The notes below the pieces were generated by a model, which saw nothing but the letters and a program-made list of their open reading frames with translations, had not been told where the DNA came from and made no database searches. Below, piece after piece: positions 45,358-54,045 of a DNA stretch of 64,000 nucleotides. The translations under genes were made by a program, and so were the position numbers. Position 1 is the first letter of the stretch; each line of letters starts with the position of its first letter. Source of the stretch: an uncultured Eubacteriales bacterium (GTDB taxonomy: Bacteria; Bacillota; Clostridia; Oscillospirales; Oscillospiraceae); the NCBI GenBank assembly GCA_900544975.1, contig UQXI01000001.1:1-64000 (forward strand). Direction: 5' to 3'.

Positions 45358-46201
45358 CGCCAGGCCCCGGCAGCGGTCCGGTGGCAGCTTTCTCCTAACC
45401 GCCCCCTATATCATCTGGATGACTGTGTTCATCCTGATTCCCCTGGGCGTTGTGGTTTTCTACGCCCTGACCGATCCTGTAACAGGGCTCTTTTCCCTGG
45501 GCAACCTATCCAAGATTTTCACCGGCGCTTTTCCCCGGATCTTCCTGCGCTCGGTGTGGTACTCCCTGGTTGCCTCTCTCATCTGCCTGGTCATTGGCTA
45601 CCCCGTGGCCTACTTCATCGCCCGGCAGCGTCCTGGTGTTCAGCGGTTTTTATACTTGCTGGTGATGCTGCCCATGTGCATGAGCTTCCTGCTCCGGACC
45701 TTGGCATGGGTGGGCCTTCTCCGGGACACCGGTATCATCAACCAGTTTCTGGGCCTCTTTGGCATCGGTCCCCTGCCCCTCATCCGCACCACCGGAGCGG
45801 TCATTCTGGGTATGGTCTACAACTACCTGCCCTATATGATCCTGCCCCTGTATACCATCATTATGAAAATCGATCCGCTGCTTATTGAGGCAGCGGAGGA
45901 CTTGGGGTGCAGCGGCCGACACGTGTTTTCCCGGGTGATCCTCCCCTTGTCCATGCCCGGCATCATCTCCGGGGTCACCATGGTCTTCGTTCCGGCGGTA
46001 TCCACCTTCTACATCTCCCAGAAGCTGGGCTCCACCGGTACCACCATGATTGGCGACGTGATTGAAAGCCAATTCAAAAGCGCCAACAACCCCAATCTGG
46101 GCGCAGCCCTGTCCCTGGTGCTGATGCTTCTCATTTTCCTGTGTGTGTGGCTCATGAACCGCTTCGCCGGCAGCGATAACGAAGGGAGGGTCATGGTGTG
46201 A
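45344..46201 (+). CDS. potB: Spermidine/putrescine permease PotB
   Basis: 285 residues, six predicted membrane helices and the binding-protein-dependent permease EAA-type loop (EAAEDLGCSGRHVFSRVILP) that contacts PotA. Starts inside the end of potA with GGAGG upstream and overlaps potC by four bases (GTGA). Inner-membrane half of the polyamine channel. Confidence 0.92.
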   Translation: MQKNNARPRQRSGGSFLLTAPYIIWMTVFILIPLGVVVFYALTDPVTGLFSLGNLSKIFTGAFPRIFLRSVWYSLVASLICLVIGYPVAYFIARQRPGVQRFLYLLVMLPMCMSFLLRTLAWVGLLRDTGIINQFLGLFGIGPLPLIRTTGAVILGMVYNYLPYMILPLYTIIMKIDPLLIEAAEDLGCSGRHVFSRVILPLSMPGIISGVTMVFVPAVSTFYISQKLGSTGTTMIGDVIESQFKSANNPNLGAALSLVLMLLIFLCVWLMNRFAGSDNEGRVMV

Positions 46202-47019
46202 AAAAGCTGAACAAATTCTACACCGTCTTGATTTTCCTCTTTTTGTACCTGCCCATGTTCGTCCTCATTGTGGCCTCTTTCAACACAGGCAAGGACATCA
46301 CAGACTTCGAGGGCTTCACCCTAGCGCGGTATGCAGAGCTGTTCCGGGACAATAAGCTCCTGCCCCTTTTGGGGAATTCTCTGAAAATGGCTCTGTTGTC
46401 CAGCCTCCTTGCCACAATCATGGGCACAGCCGCTGCCCTGGGCATCCACCGGATGGGGCCCCGGCTCCGCTCCCTCATCCTGTCTGTCACCAACATTCCC
46501 ATGACCAACCCGGACATTGTCACCGGCGTATCCCTGTCCCTTCTGTTTGTATTCATGGGAACCCTCATGCGGAACAACACCATTTTGGGATTCTGGACCT
46601 TGCTGATCGCCCATGTGACCTTCAATCTCCCCTACGTGATCCTCAACGTCATGCCAAAGCTGACGCAAATGGACCCGGCTTTGCAGGAGGCGGCTCTGGA
46701 TCTGGGATGTACTCCCCTCCAAGCCTTCCGGAAGGTCACCATCCATGAGATCATGCCTGGCATCGTCTCCGGCGCCATCATGGCCTTTACCATGAGCTTG
46801 GACGACTTTGTAATCAGCTACTTTGTCTACGGTCCGTCCTATGTAACCCTGCCGGTGGAAATCTACAACTACACCAAAAAGCCTTTGCAACCAAAAATCT
46901 ACGCGCTCTTTACCCTGCTGTTCGCCCTGATTCTTCTCCTGATGATTCTCATGAATGTCCTTCAGGCCCGGGCTGAGCACAAGAAAAATCTGCAACACGC
47001 AGGTCACAAAAAACAGTAA
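46198..47019 (+). CDS. potC: Spermidine/putrescine permease PotC
   Basis: 273 residues from a GTG that overlaps the potB stop. Six membrane helices and an EAA loop (EAALDLGCTPLQAFRKVTI). Typical PotC ending VISYFVYGPSYVTLPVEIYN. Pairs with PotB in the membrane. Confidence 0.92.
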   Translation: MKKLNKFYTVLIFLFLYLPMFVLIVASFNTGKDITDFEGFTLARYAELFRDNKLLPLLGNSLKMALLSSLLATIMGTAAALGIHRMGPRLRSLILSVTNIPMTNPDIVTGVSLSLLFVFMGTLMRNNTILGFWTLLIAHVTFNLPYVILNVMPKLTQMDPALQEAALDLGCTPLQAFRKVTIHEIMPGIVSGAIMAFTMSLDDFVISYFVYGPSYVTLPVEIYNYTKKPLQPKIYALFTLLFALILLLMILMNVLQARAEHKKNLQHAGHKKQ

Positions 47020-47038
47020 CACAACGGAGGTACACACT

Positions 47039-48157
47039 ATGAAAAAAAGATTCTCTCTGTTCCTGGCAGCCGCTCTCACCCTGGGCTGCCTGACGGGATG
47101 CAGCCGCTTTGCCACCTCGAACCCCACCACCGGAGGCGATACCCCCTCCGAAACCACCGGCGGTCAGGACGTAACCATCAATGTGTACAACTGGGGCCAG
47201 TACATCGCTGAGGGGGATGAAGGCTCCATGGACATTATTGCAGAGTTCGAGAAGGCCTACCCCAACATCCACGTCAATTACACCACCTACGACTCCAACG
47301 AAACCATGTATTCCAAGCTGAAGACCGGTGGCATCTCTGTGGATGTGATCATTCCCTCAGACTATATGATCGCCCGCCTTGCCGACGAAAACATGCTCCT
47401 GCCTCTGAACTTCGACAACATCCCCAACTACCAGTATATTGACGAGGCCTACAAAAACACCGTTTATGACCCGGAGAATCAGTACTCCGTCCCCTACACC
47501 TGGGGCACTGTGGGCATCATCTACAACACCAAATACGTGGACGAAGCAGACGTCACTGGCTGGGAGCTGCTGTGGAATGAGAAGTATGCCAACAAAATCC
47601 TGATGTTTGGCAACTCCCGGGATGCATTCGGCATTGCCGAATATCTCCTGGGCTACGATGTAAACACCACAGAAGACGACGCCCTCCAGGCATGCGCCCA
47701 GAAGCTGAAGGAGCAAAAGCCCCTGGTTCAGCAATATGTCATGGACGAAATCTTCGACCTGATGGAAAACGAAGAAGCCTGGATTGCTCCCTACTACGCC
47801 GGCGACTTCCTGACCATGTCCGCAGAAAACGAAAACCTGGCTTTCTATCATCCGGCCCAGGGCTTCAATCTATTCATTGACGCCATGTGCATCCCCTCCT
47901 GCTGCCAGAACAAGGAGGCCGCCGAGACCTTCATCAACTTCCTGTGCAAGCCGGAAATTGCCGGTGCCAATATGGATTGGCTGGGTTACGGCACGCCGGA
48001 GACTGCCGCTAAGGAATTCATGGACCCGGAAGCCGTGGCCAGTCCGGTCGCCTATCCCGATGAAGAAACCCTGGCGAAAGGCACCGCTTTCTGCTTCCTG
48101 CCCACCGCCACCAATCAGCGCATGGAAGAGCTGTGGCTCTGGGCCAAAACTGAGTAA
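47039..48157 (+). CDS. potD: Spermidine/putrescine-binding lipoprotein PotD
   Basis: 372 residues from the ATG at 47039 (GGAGG upstream); the frame is open 28 codons further but runs into potC. Lipobox LTGC with Cys21 as the likely acylated residue, a Thr/Gly-rich linker, then the PotD-type binding fold beginning NVYNWGQYIAEG and containing SVPYTWGTVGIIYNT. Captures polyamines outside the membrane for PotBC. Followed by a strong hairpin, so the operon ends here. Confidence 0.93.
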   Translation: MKKRFSLFLAAALTLGCLTGCSRFATSNPTTGGDTPSETTGGQDVTINVYNWGQYIAEGDEGSMDIIAEFEKAYPNIHVNYTTYDSNETMYSKLKTGGISVDVIIPSDYMIARLADENMLLPLNFDNIPNYQYIDEAYKNTVYDPENQYSVPYTWGTVGIIYNTKYVDEADVTGWELLWNEKYANKILMFGNSRDAFGIAEYLLGYDVNTTEDDALQACAQKLKEQKPLVQQYVMDEIFDLMENEEAWIAPYYAGDFLTMSAENENLAFYHPAQGFNLFIDAMCIPSCCQNKEAAETFINFLCKPEIAGANMDWLGYGTPETAAKEFMDPEAVASPVAYPDEETLAKGTAFCFLPTATNQRMEELWLWAKTE

Positions 48158-48167
48158 ATCACATCGC

Positions 48168-48198
48168 CTTCGGGGCAGACCAGTGGTCTGCCCCGAAG
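48168..48198 (+). terminator. Terminator-like hairpin after potD
   Basis: Perfect 13-base stem CTTCGGGGCAGAC/GTCTGCCCCGAAG, loop CAGTG. No T run follows, so partial read-through to the VanZ-like gene is possible. Confidence 0.65.
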
Positions 48199-48222
48199 CC
48201 ATATCAGAAAGTGCTGAACAAC

Positions 48223-48678
48223 ATGAAACATTCGACAAACAGAAGGAAATTACTGGCGGGAATCCTCACCCTGGCCTGGTTGGGTTTGATTTGGGGCAAC
48301 TCCTTTCTGCCCGGGGAGAATTCCGCCGCAGTCAGCGGCTTCGTCGGGGAGCTGCTCTCCAAAGTCTTCGGTCCCAAGGTGCTGGAAGCGACCTTTCTTC
48401 TCCGGAAGCTGGCCCATTTTACGGAATTTGCCATTCTAGGCGGACTTCTGGCCTGGAATGCGAAACTGTGGCGCCGTTCCCGCTCCCTTCCAGCCCTGGC
48501 CGGTCTTTTGGCTGCCATGACAGACGAGACCATCCAGCTGTTCTCCCCTGGCAGAGCGTCCAGGGTAGCAGACGTCTGGATCGACTTTGCTGGTTTACTC
48601 ACAGGACTGCTCCTCTTCCATTGGTTCCACCGCCAGAAAAAGAACGAGACGGAGCGTAGTCGCCGCTCCGATGTTTAA
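48223..48678 (+). CDS. VanZ-like family membrane protein
   Basis: 151 residues from the ATG at 48223 (a GTG four codons earlier is possible; no strong ribosome site for either). VanZ-like pattern: N-terminal helix with IWGNSFLPGENS, then FLLRKLAHFTEFAILGGLL, TDETIQLFSPGR and a last helix, with four membrane segments. Members include VanZ of teicoplanin resistance but most have unknown roles; resistance should not be assumed. Confidence 0.82.
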   Translation: MKHSTNRRKLLAGILTLAWLGLIWGNSFLPGENSAAVSGFVGELLSKVFGPKVLEATFLLRKLAHFTEFAILGGLLAWNAKLWRRSRSLPALAGLLAAMTDETIQLFSPGRASRVADVWIDFAGLLTGLLLFHWFHRQKKNETERSRRSDV

Positions 48679-48808
48679 GTATTTTTAAGGTTTCTAGATT
48701 ATACTGGTGTGGAAAGGATTCCATCTTGACTGTTTCTGCCGCTGCTTTTTGGCGGGAGATCTGGCAGGATGAGTGTCTCCCTTTCCTTTCCATCATTTTC
48801 TTTCTTTC

Positions 48809-48838
48809 GTCCGGAAGTCCCGTCCCTGACTTCCGGAC
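48809..48838 (+). other. Stable hairpin in the gap before the SDR gene
   Basis: Perfect 11-base stem GTCCGGAAGTC/GACTTCCGGAC with an 8-base loop. With the next hairpin it makes a structured stretch of about 110 bases. The rest of 48679-49035 holds a lone TATACT (48700-48705) without a good -35. Confidence 0.55.
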
Positions 48839-48854
48839 ACCCCTATGCACCGAA

Positions 48855-48917
48855 GATGGGTCTGTCACAGAGCAGAACGAGTTTGCTCCCTCCGTTCTGT
48901 GACAGGCCCATCTTTTT
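48855..48917 (+). terminator. Branched intrinsic terminator before the SDR gene
   Basis: Outer stem GATGGGTCTGTCACAG (48855-48870) with CTGTGACAGGCCCATC (48897-48912; one G-T pair), inner possibilities CAGAACG/CGTTCTG and GAGCA/TGCTC, then TTTTT. Two competing inner pairings are possible, as in attenuators. Confidence 0.75.
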
Positions 48918-49035
48918 ACCTTTCTCCCTCAAAAAACGATGGATTGTTCAGAACCAGTCGTGATACGATGAGGCAATCTGAACCGTCCACCAGTCCGCCT
49001 GGCTGGAAACGGTCCCATGGAAGGGAGCACACATC

Positions 49036-49782
49036 ATGAGATTTCAAGGTAAAGTCGCCATTGTCACTGGCGGCAGCCGCGGCATTGGCTATGCCACCGC
49101 TGCGGGCTTTCTAAACGAGGGGGCAACCGTGGTACTTTGTGCCAGCCGTCAGGAAACTGCAGAGCAAGCAGCAAAGCAGCTCCGGCAGGCAACTCCCACT
49201 GCTCAAGTAGAAGGCATCTGGCCCGACCTGAGCAGCTTCTCAGAGGTCCAATCTGCCTTTGACGCCGTAGCAGAGCGATATGGACGGATTGACATCCTGG
49301 TCAACAACGCCGGTGTCTCCGAAAGTACCCCCTTCTCCGCTTATACCGAAGAGACCTTCCGGCGAGTGATGGAGCTGAACGTCATGGGGATCTACCACTG
49401 CTCCCGGGCTGTCTGCCCTCATATGGAGCGGCAGGGCAGTGGTGTGATTTTGAATACTTCCTCCATGGTCAGCCGCTATGGCCAACCCAGCGGCATCGCT
49501 TACCCCACCTCCAAGTTTGCCGTCAACGGCTTCACCCTCTCCCTGGCCAGAGAACTGGCGCCCAAGGGAATTCGGGTCAATGCTGTAGCTCCCGGCATCA
49601 CACAGACTGACATGCTCCGCGCCGTCCCCAAGGAAGTCATCGATCCCCTCATCGCCCAAATTCCTCTGGGCCGCCTGGGTCAACCAGAGGACATTGCCAA
49701 TGCCTTCCTTTTCCTGGCCTCGGAGGAAGCATCGTATCTCACCGGCGTAGTGCTGCCTGTAGACGGATTGGCCAGATGTTGA
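49036..49782 (+). CDS. Short-chain dehydrogenase/reductase, FabG-like
   Basis: 248 residues. NAD(P) site TGGSRGIG near residue 12, NNAG at about 90, catalytic Ser in NTSSMVSRYG and YPTSK (Tyr-Lys) near 157-161, and the closing segment LTGVVLPVDG. Length and motifs fit 3-oxoacyl-ACP reductase or a hydroxysteroid-type SDR; no fatty acid genes are nearby, so the substrate is open. GGAAGGGAG lies upstream of the ATG. Confidence 0.87.
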   Translation: MRFQGKVAIVTGGSRGIGYATAAGFLNEGATVVLCASRQETAEQAAKQLRQATPTAQVEGIWPDLSSFSEVQSAFDAVAERYGRIDILVNNAGVSESTPFSAYTEETFRRVMELNVMGIYHCSRAVCPHMERQGSGVILNTSSMVSRYGQPSGIAYPTSKFAVNGFTLSLARELAPKGIRVNAVAPGITQTDMLRAVPKEVIDPLIAQIPLGRLGQPEDIANAFLFLASEEASYLTGVVLPVDGLARC

Positions 49783-49822
49783 TTCTCCGCTCAGACCAGC
49801 AGCATCGGATCCCGCAGGTAGA

Positions 49823-50370
49823 CTACAGCCCCACGGCAAAGCCGTGGGGCTGCTTTTTATGTCCTTGGGCCCAGATGGTTTTGCCCTGCTTCGTCATCTC
49901 ATCAACAGGGCGGGTAATCTTCGAGAAATCTCTATCCCAGCACAGGAAGGTATGGAAAGGACGGTTGGGCGCTTCCGGCGCTTCAGCCGCTTCTCCATAG
50001 GGCACATCCTGGGTCCCGTCCCAATTCAGGAACCGCACCGGGAAGGTCTCCAGGGTAAACCGTGCGTGAATGGTGCGCTGGTGTAGCCTGGCTCATTGTT
50101 GGTGAAGGTATATCGCTCCACAGGTCCCACAGACACCCCATCTACCAGCACATCCGCAATGGTGTAGGGCCAATCCGCTTCGATCCGATGGGTATCACTT
50201 CCCCCATGGGAATCCTCCCGTCTTTGCGGCACCACAGGGACCTTTCTCCCTCCATTGTAGCTGTAATGGTAGCATGATTGCAATTCTCCGGGTCCACCGT
50301 CACCGTGGCCACCTCCGGGCTGGAGGAAACCCAGGACAGGGGATCGCGAATCTCCACTTCCCTTTCCCAC
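49823..50370 (-). pseudogene. Remnant of a BIG2/InlB-repeat surface protein
   Basis: Three frames in succession on the minus strand read as pieces of one surface protein: a BIG2 fragment (LSWVSSSPEVATVTV, near 50355-50245), a YTIADVLVDGVSVG domain (near 50175-50110), and an InlB/Listeria-Bacteroides-type repeat (RFLNWDGTQDVPYGEAA ... TFLCWDRD) ending in a stop at 49823. At least two frameshifts separate them, and there is no start or signal peptide. The 5' part is gone; the pyr operon terminator borders it. Confidence 0.7.
49827..49857 (+). terminator. Terminator of the SDR gene
   Basis: Perfect 11-base stem AGCCCCACGGC/GCCGTGGGGCT, loop AAA, then GCTTTTT. Overlaps the last codons of the remnant on the other strand. 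Confidence 0.9.
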
Positions 50371-50379
50371 CGTACTCCC

Positions 50380-50416
50380 AAAAAACGCCGCCTGATTTTC
50401 GCAGGCGGCGTTTTTT
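50380..50416 (-). terminator. Terminator of the pyr operon
   Basis: Stem CGCCGCCTG/CAGGCGGCG with six A on one side and six T on the other, so it works in both directions; 10 bases after the pyrI stop. Confidence 0.9.
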
Positions 50417-50426
50417 GGGGTACCAT

Positions 50427-50843
50427 TTATTTTGCCTTGGTCTCGCAGTACAGGCATCGATAGGTCCTGGTCTTGGGATCTGCCAGGCGGAACACATGGG
50501 GCAGCTCCTGCTCTGTGGAGGAGATGCACCGGGGGTTCTTACAGTGGATCACATTGGTCAGCCGCTCCGGTAGGGTCAGCTGCAGCTTCTTCACCGTCTC
50601 GCCGTCCCGGATGATGGCCACCGTAACGCCGGGATCCACGTAGCCCAGAATGTCCATATCCACGTGAAAATCGGTGTCGATTTTGATGATGTCTTTCTTG
50701 CCCATTTTCTGACTGACGGCGTTTTTGATCAGGGCCACAGAGCAGTCCAGCCGGTCCAGCTTCAGGAGCTGATACAGCTCCATGCCCTTTCCGGCAGTGA
50801 TGTGATCGATGACAATGCCATTCTTAATGGAATCAATGTTCAT
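50427..50843 (-). CDS. pyrI: Aspartate carbamoyltransferase regulatory chain PyrI
   Basis: 138 residues. N-terminal allosteric nucleotide domain and C-terminal zinc domain with CKNPRC and CLYC cysteine pairs (C-x4-C ... C-x2-C) that bind the catalytic chain. Begins with the base after the pyrB stop. Its presence predicts a regulated ATCase with nucleotide effectors. Last gene of the operon. Confidence 0.93.
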   Translation of the reverse strand: MNIDSIKNGIVIDHITAGKGMELYQLLKLDRLDCSVALIKNAVSQKMGKKDIIKIDTDFHVDMDILGYVDPGVTVAIIRDGETVKKLQLTLPERLTNVIHCKNPRCISSTEQELPHVFRLADPKTRTYRCLYCETKAK

Positions 50844-51758
50844 TTATTGCACCTCCAGCAGCTTCAGAATCAAGGCCATCCGCATAAATTTGCCGTTGAG
50901 CACCTGCTTGAAGTAGCAGGCCCGGGGATCGGCGTCAATGGCCACAGCAATCTCATTCACACGGGGCAGGGGGTGGAGAATGGCCAGATCCTGCTTGGCC
51001 CCCGCCAGCTTCTCTGGGGTCAGAATGTAGCTGTCCTTCAGGCGGAGGTAATCCTCCTCATTGAAGAACCGCTCCCGCTGGACCCGGGTCATATACAGGA
51101 TGTCCAGCTCCGGCATCACAGCCTCCAGATCTGTCGTCTGGATATAGGGAATGCCCTGATCCCTCATCTTCTGCTTCACATAGCTGGGGACCTTCAGCTC
51201 ATCCGGAGAGATGAGGACAAACTTCACCCCCAGATACCGGCTCATGGCGTCGATGAGCGAGTGGACCGTCCGGCCAAACTTCAGGTCGCCGCACAGACCC
51301 ACCGTCAGATTCTCAAAGCTGCCCTTCTCCCGATAAATGGTCAGCAAATCGGCCAGGGTCTGGGTGGGATGATTGTGGCCGCCATCTCCCGCGTTGATCA
51401 CAGGGACCGAGGCATTCATGGCCGCCACCAGGGGCGCACCCTCCTTGGGGTGGCGCATGGCAATGATGTCGGCGTAGCAAGAGACGGTCTTTGCAGTATC
51501 GGCGACGCTCTCGCCCTTGGCGGCAGAGCTGCTCTGGGCTTCCGAGAAGCCCAACACATTGCCGCCCAGCTCATACATCGCCGCCTCAAAGCTGAGCCGG
51601 GTCCGGGTGGAGGGCTCGAAGAACAGGGTGGCCAGTTTCAGCCCCCGGCACTTTTCGCTGTACTTTTTGGGATTTGCAATGATGTCATTGGCTGTGGCAA
51701 TGAGCTCGTCCAGCTCCTCCACAGACAGATCCAGAATGTTGATGACACTTCTTTTCAT
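50844..51758 (-). CDS. pyrB: Aspartate carbamoyltransferase catalytic chain PyrB
   Basis: 304 residues; makes carbamoyl-aspartate from carbamoyl phosphate and aspartate. Carbamoyl-phosphate loop FEPSTRTRLSFE near residue 48, 80s loop with SSSAAKGES, HPTQTLADL and HPLPR motifs all present. ATG overlaps the pyrE stop by four bases. Confidence 0.95.
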   Translation of the reverse strand: MKRSVINILDLSVEELDELIATANDIIANPKKYSEKCRGLKLATLFFEPSTRTRLSFEAAMYELGGNVLGFSEAQSSSAAKGESVADTAKTVSCYADIIAMRHPKEGAPLVAAMNASVPVINAGDGGHNHPTQTLADLLTIYREKGSFENLTVGLCGDLKFGRTVHSLIDAMSRYLGVKFVLISPDELKVPSYVKQKMRDQGIPYIQTTDLEAVMPELDILYMTRVQRERFFNEEDYLRLKDSYILTPEKLAGAKQDLAILHPLPRVNEIAVAIDADPRACYFKQVLNGKFMRMALILKLLEVQ

Positions 51759-52399
51759 TTTGTACCTCCAATCCAGCTTTCGTCCGAGGGGTTGTCCCGG
51801 AAGGCAAGGAGCCGGGCAACGTCCTGGGGACGGATATAGTGTTCCTCTGCGGCCACCTGAGCAATGATGTCAAAATTGGTCAGGCTCACGTTTTTCACCT
51901 GGGCCTCCGCCAGACGCTGCAGGCCCTTGGCCATGCCATAGGTGAAGATGCTCACCACACCCAACACCTGGGCGCCGGCCTCCCGGAGAACCTGCACCAC
52001 CTCCAGAACGCTGCCGCCGGTGGAGATGAGGTCCTCCACCACCACCACCTTCTGACCGGGCAGGAGCTTGCCCTCAATCTGGTTCTGCCGGCCGTGGTCT
52101 TTGGCCCCGCTACGCACATAACCCATGGGCAAGCCCATCAGGTGGCCCGTAATGGCGGCGTGGGCAATGCCCGCCGTGGAGGTACCCATCAGGACCTCCA
52201 CCTCCGGGTAGTGCTCCCGAATGAGGGAGGCCAGCCCCTGCTCCACGTCAGTGCGGACCTCCACATCGGTCAGAGTCAGCCGGTTGTCACAATATACCGG
52301 GCTCTGGATGCCCGAGGCCCAGGTAAAGGGCTGGTCCGGCCGAAAAAAGACCGCCTGAATCTTCAACAAATCCCTGGCAATTTGAATCGAAAGTTCCAT
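51755..52399 (-). CDS. pyrE: Orotate phosphoribosyltransferase PyrE
   Basis: 214 residues from the ATG at 52399 with CAGGAGG upstream. PRPP motif VVVVEDLISTGGS near residue 122, substrate-side GTSTAGIAHA and YVRSGAKDHG. Converts orotate plus PRPP to OMP. 37 bases after pyrF. Confidence 0.93.
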   Translation of the reverse strand: MELSIQIARDLLKIQAVFFRPDQPFTWASGIQSPVYCDNRLTLTDVEVRTDVEQGLASLIREHYPEVEVLMGTSTAGIAHAAITGHLMGLPMGYVRSGAKDHGRQNQIEGKLLPGQKVVVVEDLISTGGSVLEVVQVLREAGAQVLGVVSIFTYGMAKGLQRLAEAQVKNVSLTNFDIIAQVAAEEHYIRPQDVARLLAFRDNPSDESWIGGTK

Positions 52400-52436
52400 G
52401 ATTTCCTCCTGTGATACATGAATTTTCAGTCTTGGA

Positions 52437-53138
52437 TTATGCACCCACAAACTCTGACACGCAGCGCTCATAGGCAGCCACAGGGTCAGGCGCCTGGGTG
52501 ATGGGGCGGCCCACAACGATATAGTCCGAGCCAATCTCTCTGGCCTGCGCCGGGGTCATCACCCGGACCTGGTCTCCCACTTCCCCGTCGGCAAAGCGGA
52601 CCCCCGGCGTGACCGTCAGAAAGTCCTGGCCACAGGCCTGGTGCACCGTTCCAGCCTCCAGGGGGGAGCACACCACACCGTCCAGACCCGCCGCACGGGC
52701 TGTCTGGGCATAGTGCATCACCACCTGTTCCAGAGGCTTCTCAATGAGCAGATCCCGTTCCATCCGCTCCTGGCTGGTGGAAGTGAGCTGGGTCACCGCA
52801 ATGAGCAGCGGACGGCTGCCATCAGGCCGGGTGAGCCCCTCCAGAGCCGCCTCCATCATGGCCTTGGTCCCGGCCGCATGGAGATTCACCAAATCCACAT
52901 CCAGGCGGCTCAAAACCGCCATGGCCTTCTTCACCGTGTTGGGAATGTCGTGCAGCTTCAGATCCAGGAAAATTTTATGTCCCCGCTCCTTGATCTCCCG
53001 GACCATCTGGGGGCCCTCGGCGTAGTATAGCTCCATGCCGATTTTTACAAAGGGCTTCTTCCCGGTAAACCGGTCCAGGAAGGCCAGCGTCTCGTCCCTG
53101 CTCCCGAAGTCGCAGGCAATGATCACATCTTTACCCAT
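52437..53138 (-). CDS. pyrF: Orotidine 5'-phosphate decarboxylase PyrF (group 1)
   Basis: 233 residues. Catalytic LDLKLHDIPNTV near residue 58 with the active Lys, ending VVGRPIT near 210, typical of the short group 1 enzyme. Makes UMP from OMP. AGGAGG lies inside the end of pyrD, which it overlaps by eight bases. Confidence 0.94.
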   Translation of the reverse strand: MGKDVIIACDFGSRDETLAFLDRFTGKKPFVKIGMELYYAEGPQMVREIKERGHKIFLDLKLHDIPNTVKKAMAVLSRLDVDLVNLHAAGTKAMMEAALEGLTRPDGSRPLLIAVTQLTSTSQERMERDLLIEKPLEQVVMHYAQTARAAGLDGVVCSPLEAGTVHQACGQDFLTVTPGVRFADGEVGDQVRVMTPAQAREIGSDYIVVGRPITQAPDPVAAYERCVSEFVGA

Positions 53139-54045
53139 GGTGTGCGCCTCCTATGATTTCTTCTAAGCGTTCTATGTGATACTGCTTCATCACCTGGGGC
53201 AGCTCCCGGATGATGGTTTGGCAGATCAGAGGATCCGTCAAGTTGGCGGCTCCCACCTCCACTGCCGTGGCGCCTGCCAACATCAGTTCCATGACGTCCC
53301 GGGCGGAAGTCACGCCGCCCATACCCACAATGGGGATGGATACGGCTTCATACACCTGGTACACCATCCGCACCGCCAGGGGGAAGATGGCAGGGCCGGA
53401 CAGACCTCCCGTGGTATTGGCCAGCAGCGGCTTCCGCCTGGCCAGGTCCAGCCGCATGCCCAGAACCGTATTAATGAGGCTGATGCCGTCGGCCCCCGCC
53501 TCTTCACAGGCCCTGGCAATGGCGGCAATGTCCGTCACATTGGGCGAGAGCTTGACAAGAACCGGCTTGTGGGTGACTGCTTTCACTGCCCGTGTCACCT
53601 CTGCCGCAGAGGCTGGATCCGTTCCAAAGCTCATGCCGCCGCCGTGGACATTGGGGCAGCTGATGTTGACCTCCAGCCATCCCACCTGCTCCTCTCCGTC
53701 CAGCTTCCGGCACACCTCCACATAGTCCTCCACGGAAAAGCCGGAGACATTGGCCATCACCGGCTTGTGGAAATATGCCTTCATCTGGGGCAATTCATAA
53801 GCCAGCACATGGTCGATTCCCGGATTTTGCAGACCCACTGCATTGAGCATCCCAGAGGGGCACTCGGCAATCCGGGGCGTGGGGTTGCCAAACCGGGGCT
53901 GTCGGGTGGTGCCCTTAAAAGAAAAGGTGCCCAAAATATTGATATCATAAAAAGCGGCAAACTCTGCCCCATAGCCGAAGGTCCCGGAAGCCGGGATGAC
54001 CGGGTTATCCAGGGGCAGGCCGCACAGGGTTACGTTCAGACTCAC
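53131..54045 (-). CDS. pyrD: Dihydroorotate dehydrogenase, class 1B catalytic subunit PyrD
   Basis: 304 residues from a GTG that overlaps the pyrK stop (GTGA). FMN-binding barrel with NISCPNV, whose Cys is the class 1B base, plus ANVSGFSVEDY, VKLSPNVTD and VGMGGV. Works with PyrK to pass electrons to NAD. The longer open frame upstream lies in pyrK. Confidence 0.94.
   Translation of the reverse strand: MSLNVTLCGLPLDNPVIPASGTFGYGAEFAAFYDINILGTFSFKGTTRQPRFGNPTPRIAECPSGMLNAVGLQNPGIDHVLAYELPQMKAYFHKPVMANVSGFSVEDYVEVCRKLDGEEQVGWLEVNISCPNVHGGGMSFGTDPASAAEVTRAVKAVTHKPVLVKLSPNVTDIAAIARACEEAGADGISLINTVLGMRLDLARRKPLLANTTGGLSGPAIFPLAVRMVYQVYEAVSIPIVGMGGVTSARDVMELMLAGATAVEVGAANLTDPLICQTIIRELPQVMKQYHIERLEEIIGGAHHG

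Noticed and set aside
48223..48678. Glycopeptide resistance gene vanZ
   Set aside because: Only the broad VanZ-like fold is supported; no van genes are nearby, so resistance is not claimed.
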